DNA from: an uncultured bacterium
GTDB lineage: Bacteria > Actinomycetota > Coriobacteriia > Coriobacteriales > Atopobiaceae
NCBI GenBank assembly: GCA_905214175.1
Contig: CAJMLD010000047.1
Coordinates: forward strand, 1 to 9,600
DNA length: 9,600 nucleotides
Direction: 5' to 3'
Made by a program: the position numbers and the translations under genes. Positions 6,388 to 9,600 of this stretch are shown one piece after another (the stretch's first letter is position 1; every line of letters starts with the position of its first letter). The notes beneath the pieces are model-generated. The model was not told where the DNA came from. It saw only the letters and a list, made by a program, of their open reading frames with translations, and made no database searches.

Positions 6388-6942
6388 ATGAACCCGCTGG
6401 ACGAAATCGTGCTCTCGCCCGCACCCGTGCTTACCGAGGAGTGCGCTCCTGTCGAGAAGATTGATGACGAGATTCGCGCTCTTGCCAAGCGCATGCTGCG
6501 CGACATGTACGCCGCCGACGGCTGTGGCCTTGCCGCCCCGCAGGTGGGCGTTGCCAAGCAGATTGTTGTCATCGACGTCGACTGGTCGGGCAAGGGGTCC
6601 AAGAAGAACCCCTATGTCCTTATCAACCCCAAGATCATCACGGCGGACGGCCCCGAACGCACCACGGGCGAGGGGTGCCTTTCCTTCCCCGGCATTACGG
6701 TCGAGGTCAAGCGCCCCAGCCACGTGGTGGTGCAGGCACAGAACCTCGACGGCGACCTCATGCAGTACGAGGCGGCCGACAACCTCCTGGCCGTGTGCCT
6801 GCAGCACGAGATTGACCACCTGCACGGTGTGACCATGATCGATCACCTGTCTCCCTCGGCACGCGTGCGCGCGATGTCGGAGTACCAGGAGGCGCTCGAC
6901 GCCGGCGCGCGTCCCGGCGACGTGGAGGTCGAGGAGGGCTAG
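6388..6942 (+). CDS. def: Peptide deformylase
   Basis: Removes the N-formyl group from nascent proteins as they leave the ribosome; metal-dependent (Fe2+ or Zn2+) cytoplasmic hydrolase. The start is ATG 6388, with GGAGG at 6378-6382 five bases upstream; the in-frame TTG at 6376 overlaps that ribosome binding site and is rejected. Length is 184 aa. All three family motifs are present: GCGLAAPQ (45-52, GxGLAAxQ), EGCLS (95-99) and HEIDH (140-144). The metal ligands are Cys97, His140 and His144, and Glu141 is the catalytic residue. The last 25 or so residues are acidic and probably extend past the catalytic core. fmt starts two bases after the stop A position (1-nt gap), and its ribosome binding site lies inside the end of def. 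This is consistent with coupled synthesis of the enzymes that remove and add the formyl group. Confidence 0.97.
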   Translation: MNPLDEIVLSPAPVLTEECAPVEKIDDEIRALAKRMLRDMYAADGCGLAAPQVGVAKQIVVIDVDWSGKGSKKNPYVLINPKIITADGPERTTGEGCLSFPGITVEVKRPSHVVVQAQNLDGDLMQYEAADNLLAVCLQHEIDHLHGVTMIDHLSPSARVRAMSEYQEALDAGARPGDVEVEEG

Positions 6943-6943
6943 C

Positions 6944-7870
6944 ATGCGCATCGTCTTCATGGGCACCCCCGAGTTTGCGGTGCCGTCGCTCAAGGCAGTT
7001 GCCGCCGCCTACGACGTCATGCTCGTGGTGACGCGCCCCGATGCCGTGCGCTCGCGCGGCAAGAAGCTCGAGCCCTCCCCGGTGAAGGCGTGCGCCCTTG
7101 AGCTGGGCCTTCCCGTGCTCGAGGCCAAGCGCATGGATGCCTCGGCCATCGATGCCGTGCGCGCCGCGCGGCCTGACCTCATCTGCGTGGTGGCGTTTGG
7201 CTGCATCCTGCCAGACGAGCTTCTCGCCGTGGCGCCCCTGGGCGCCATCAACGTGCACGGCTCGCTCCTGCCGCGCTGGCGTGGTGCCGCTCCCATCCAG
7301 CGTGCCATTCTCGCCGGTGACGAGAAGACCGGCATCTCTATCATGCGCGTGGCGCACGACCTTGATGCCGGGGCATGGTGCCGGCAGGTGTCCACGCCCA
7401 TTGGCACCAAGACGGCAGGCCAGCTCTTCGCCGAACTGGCGCAGGCAGGCGCTCCCGAGCTCGTTGCCGCCGCGGCGCAGATTGCGGATGGCTCGGTGAC
7501 CTGGCACGAGCAGGATCCCTCCCAGGTCACAATTGCCGAGAAGGTCAAGAAGGGCGAGATGCGCCTTGACCCGGCAGACCCGTGCAACATAAACGCGCTT
7601 CGCGTGCAGGCCTCGACCGATGCCGCTCCGGCGCGCTGCCAAGTTGCGGGTAGGGGTGTGCGCGTGGTGCTCGCCACGGTTGCAGATGCCAATGCGCCGC
7701 AGGTAGGCACTGGTGAGGTCTTGGTGGCTCACGGTCGGGTGCTTCTGGGCTGCGTGGACGGTGCGCTTGAGCTTCTCCGCGTGAAGCCCGACGGCAAGCG
7801 CGAGATGGACGCCTCTGCGTGGGCTCAGGGCCTGCACGGAGCCAACGGTGCAACGTGGGAGCGTGCCTAG
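6944..7870 (+). CDS. fmt: Methionyl-tRNA formyltransferase
   Basis: Transfers formyl from 10-formyl-tetrahydrofolate to Met-tRNAfMet for translation initiation. The ATG at 6944 has GGAGG at 6933-6937 six bases upstream. Length is 308 aa, normal for the family. The N-terminal Rossmann-like catalytic domain (about 1-195) opens MRIVFMGTPEFAVPSLKAV. It contains the tRNA-contact loop RSRGKKLEPSPVK (R38 in the position of the key Arg), the active site NVHGSLLPRWRGAAPIQ (N103, H105) and the LDAG element (D141) carrying the conserved Asp. A smaller C-terminal domain follows. In many Fmt proteins the junction carries a RALSPWPGA-like motif; here the equivalent stretch reads NALRVQASTDAAPARC (217-232), lacking PWPGA. 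The catalytic residues are intact, so function is expected. rsmB begins 3 nt after the stop. Confidence 0.96.
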   Translation: MRIVFMGTPEFAVPSLKAVAAAYDVMLVVTRPDAVRSRGKKLEPSPVKACALELGLPVLEAKRMDASAIDAVRAARPDLICVVAFGCILPDELLAVAPLGAINVHGSLLPRWRGAAPIQRAILAGDEKTGISIMRVAHDLDAGAWCRQVSTPIGTKTAGQLFAELAQAGAPELVAAAAQIADGSVTWHEQDPSQVTIAEKVKKGEMRLDPADPCNINALRVQASTDAAPARCQVAGRGVRVVLATVADANAPQVGTGEVLVAHGRVLLGCVDGALELLRVKPDGKREMDASAWAQGLHGANGATWERA

Positions 7871-7873
7871 CGC

Positions 7874-9310
7874 ATGGCAACGCTCTCGCCCGCCCGCATC
7901 GCTGCTGCGGACATCCTCTCCAACGTGCGGCGCAGAGACGCCCGCGCGCGTGACCTGCTTCGCACCTCCGCACCCGTGGCGCGCCTGACGCCGGCAGACC
8001 GTGCGCTCGCAACCAGGCTTGCTCTGGGAGGCGTTCGCGCGTCTGGCGCCGTCGACGCGCTTCTCGACGTCCACCTGCGCCGTGGCCACCTCGAGCCGCG
8101 CGTGCGAGACGCGCTGCGCATCTCGGCCTTCGAGCTCCTGTGGCTCGCGACGCCCGCACCTGTGGCAATCAGCCAGGGCGTTGAGCTGGTGCGGCGCGTC
8201 TCGCCCCATGGTGCCGGCCTGGCTAACGCGGTGCTGCATCGCGTTGCGGGGGAGGACCTGCCCGCGCTCGCCCACGCACGCCAGCGCGTGGAGCATCGCG
8301 ACTGCACCGCCTCTGACATCGCGCTTGTTGCCGCGCTTCCGCAGTGGCTCGCAGACGAGCTCGTGGTCTCGTTGGGTACCGAGGGTGCGTGCCGGATGGC
8401 ACTCTCTGCCATGGATGCTCCCGGTGCCTATGTTGCCGGCAACGCCTGCCTGCACAACGATGCCGAGGTAGAGCACCTGCTCTCTGCGGCGGGCCTCATG
8501 CCTCGAGCTACCTGTCTGCCCGGGTGCCTCGCGCTCTCCTCGGCCGCGGGTCTTGCCACCTCAGGGCTCGTTGATGCCGTGGACGTTGTCCCCGCAGACA
8601 TGGCGGCGCAGGTCGTGGCTTGGCTTGCCTCTCCTGCGCCCGGCACTCGCGTGCTTGAGGTGGGCCAGGGGAGAGGAACCAAGTCGCTCCTGCTTGAATC
8701 CTGCGCGCTTCGCCGCGGGGGCCTCGCACACATCGCCGCGGTGGAGTCCGAGGCGTTCAAGGTTGCCGTGTCGCGCGCCCGGATGGAGCGCGCAGGCTTG
8801 GACAAAGCTGTGACTTGCACCGCATTGGACGGAAGACGCCTTGGGGAGGAGGGCCTCCCGCCCGAGCTCGCAGAGAGCTTCGACTCCGCGTTTGTGGATG
8901 CCCCCTGCTCGGGTACGGGTACGCTCAGACGGCACCCCGAGATTGCCTGGGCGCTCCAGGAGCCCGCAATCCGTCCGTCGGGCAGGTCCCTCCCTGCGCT
9001 CCAGCTGGAGCTTCTCCGCGCTGCCTCCAAGCGCGTATGCGCCGGCGGCACGCTTGCTTATGCCACCTGCTCCGAGCTGCGCGAGGAGGATGAGGGAGTG
9101 GTCGAGGCGTTCCTTGCGTGCCCCGAGGGCGCGCGCTTCTCGCTGGTGAGTCCTCGTTCGACGGCTGCCTTTGCGTCGCTGCCGCCTCGTGCGCAGCAGC
9201 TGGTCACAGCCATGATTGGGCCCTATGGGATGGTGCGCACCTCTCGCGTGAACACACCAGAGCTGCCGCTTGACGGCCATTTCCTGGCGCTTCTCGTCCG
9301 CGAGGCATAG
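7874..9310 (+). CDS. rsmB: 16S rRNA (cytosine-967-C5) methyltransferase RsmB
   Basis: Methylates C5 of a 16S rRNA cytosine (C967 in E. coli numbering) using S-adenosylmethionine. Length is 478 aa, slightly longer than E. coli RsmB (about 430). The ATG at 7874 is 3 nt past the fmt stop. Only a distant GGGAG (7857-7861, 12-nt spacing) precedes it, so translation is probably coupled to fmt. Residues about 5-140 form the NusB-like RNA-binding domain (PARIAAADILSNV, ADRALATRLALGGV). The methyltransferase domain has motif I at VLEVGQGRGTKS (260-271), where most family members read DLCAAPGGKT. Motif IV is DAPCSGTGTLRRHPEI with Cys345, and motif VI is YATCSELREEDE with the nucleophile Cys399. Both catalytic cysteines are present, so m5C chemistry is likely retained. 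It ends DGHFLALLVREA, as in RsmB proteins. RsmF- or NSUN-like paralogues are less likely because of the NusB domain and the fmt context. Confidence 0.93.
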   Translation: MATLSPARIAAADILSNVRRRDARARDLLRTSAPVARLTPADRALATRLALGGVRASGAVDALLDVHLRRGHLEPRVRDALRISAFELLWLATPAPVAISQGVELVRRVSPHGAGLANAVLHRVAGEDLPALAHARQRVEHRDCTASDIALVAALPQWLADELVVSLGTEGACRMALSAMDAPGAYVAGNACLHNDAEVEHLLSAAGLMPRATCLPGCLALSSAAGLATSGLVDAVDVVPADMAAQVVAWLASPAPGTRVLEVGQGRGTKSLLLESCALRRGGLAHIAAVESEAFKVAVSRARMERAGLDKAVTCTALDGRRLGEEGLPPELAESFDSAFVDAPCSGTGTLRRHPEIAWALQEPAIRPSGRSLPALQLELLRAASKRVCAGGTLAYATCSELREEDEGVVEAFLACPEGARFSLVSPRSTAAFASLPPRAQQLVTAMIGPYGMVRTSRVNTPELPLDGHFLALLVREA

Positions 9311-9334
9311 TTACGAGGGATCGCTTGCCCCTCC

Positions 9335-9363
9335 TTGCACCATAGGGCATTCAGGATTACTAT
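9335..9363 (+). promoter_or_regulatory. Candidate promoter of the MarR-like gene
   Basis: TTGCAC (9335-9340), a 17-nt spacer, and TACTAT (9358-9363). The -35 matches TTGACA at 3 of 6 and the -10 matches TATAAT at 4 of 6, with ideal spacing, in a locally AT-richer stretch than the genes around it. Transcription would start near 9370, which is after the first possible ATG (9362) of the downstream gene. A second -10-like TACATT (9387-9392) lacks a good -35. Confidence 0.4.
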
Positions 9364-9366
9364 GGT
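9339..9366. promoter_or_regulatory. Dyad ACCATAG-N14-CTATGGT, possible operator
   Basis: The arms ACCATAG (9339-9345) and CTATGGT (9360-9366) are perfect reverse complements. Their centres are 21 bp apart, about two helical turns. The dyad covers the end of the -35, the spacer and the -10 of the candidate promoter, which suits repression, for example autoregulation by the MarR-like protein encoded next. As RNA it would be a 7-bp stem with a 14-nt loop followed by only TTT, a poor terminator for the rsmB transcript, though that role cannot be excluded. Confidence 0.4.
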
Positions 9367-9600
9367 TTCCTCATTGTCCGAAATCGTACATTTTTTGGGG
9401 GTTCTCTTGCCGGAGGAACAGTCGGGAAGCGCTGGAATCCAAGCGCCAGGCGTCCCAACCGTCCGCGACATGGACATCGTCTACCAGGAGGTTGAGCATC
9501 TCTACTACGAGATCTCAAAGGGCTGTGGCCTCTCCGAGACGGCGTACTGGATTCTGGTGGACATCGTGGTTGCTGGCGGCAGCTGCCCGCAGGGGTCCAT
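9362..9600 (+). CDS. Probable MarR-family transcriptional regulator (3'-partial)
   Basis: An open frame of 79 full codons runs off the end of the window. From residue 37 it reads MDIVYQEVEHLYYEISKGCG and continues LSETAYWILVDIVVAGGSCP. This is the pattern of the first helix (dimer interface) and start of the wing-helix domain in MarR regulators, where a short helix beginning L-S is followed by a helix rich in aromatic and aliphatic residues and a glycine turn. The DNA-recognition helix lies beyond the window, so the assignment is by style only. Three starts are possible. ATG 9362 has AGGA at 9353-9356 but overlaps the candidate -10. TTG 9407 has GGGGG at 9397-9401 five bases upstream. ATG 9470 lies at the conserved MDIVYQE and has no ribosome binding site. 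The spacing of the promoter-like sequence favours 9407 or 9470. Its target and ligand are unknown. Confidence 0.6.
   Translation, partial: MVSSLSEIVHFLGVLLPEEQSGSAGIQAPGVPTVRDMDIVYQEVEHLYYEISKGCGLSETAYWILVDIVVAGGSCPQGS

Noticed and set aside
6758..8476. A 572-codon minus-strand open frame opposite def, fmt and rsmB
   Set aside because: It is antisense to three well-identified enzymes and has a composition typical of a shadow frame; no recognisable motif or convincing ribosome binding site.
9315..9333. GAGGG/CCCTC stem after rsmB as a terminator
   Set aside because: Only 5 pairs with a 9-nt loop and no following T run.

Overview
The window (about 64% GC by eye) reads as chromosomal core sequence from a high-GC, Gram-positive actinobacterium. 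The best guess is a member of the Coriobacteriia (Olsenella/Atopobium/Collinsella type). This is inferred from protein style, strong GGAGG ribosome binding sites with tight operons, and a helicase-competent PriA with a zinc domain, which many other actinobacteria lack. All supported genes lie on the + strand. No mobile element, tRNA, rRNA or CRISPR array was seen.

Layout. (1) 2-3684: the end of a branched-chain amino-acid type ABC transporter operon, livH (5' end outside the window), livM, livG and livF. Gaps are 10 nt or less and livM/livG overlap. The substrate-binding protein is not in the window and is probably upstream. (2) 3685-4037: a 353-nt intergenic region. It holds a weak hairpin after livF, a tandem array of about 60-bp GGCGCC-bounded units with strong dyad symmetry and CGTACGTA palindromes, a -10-like TACAAT, and a hairpin just ahead of priA. 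(3) 4038-9310: priA, def, fmt and rsmB, a housekeeping cluster whose gene order recurs in many Gram-positive genomes. It covers replication restart, nascent-peptide deformylation, initiator-tRNA formylation and 16S rRNA m5C methylation. (4) 9311-9600: a short, locally AT-rich intergenic stretch with a promoter-like sequence inside a dyad, then the 5' part of a probable MarR-family regulator that runs off the window.

How the genes work together. LivH and LivM form the membrane channel, and LivG and LivF are the paired ATPases. Fmt formylates Met-tRNAfMet for initiation and Def removes the formyl group from the new chain, so their near-abutting arrangement is functionally logical. RsmB modifies the small ribosomal subunit.

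No clearly new multi-gene system is visible. The parts most worth a second look are the structured repeat array between livF and priA, the dyad over the promoter and start region of the MarR-like gene, the LivM tail with the LivG head extension, and lineage-type departures from consensus motifs in RsmB and Fmt.
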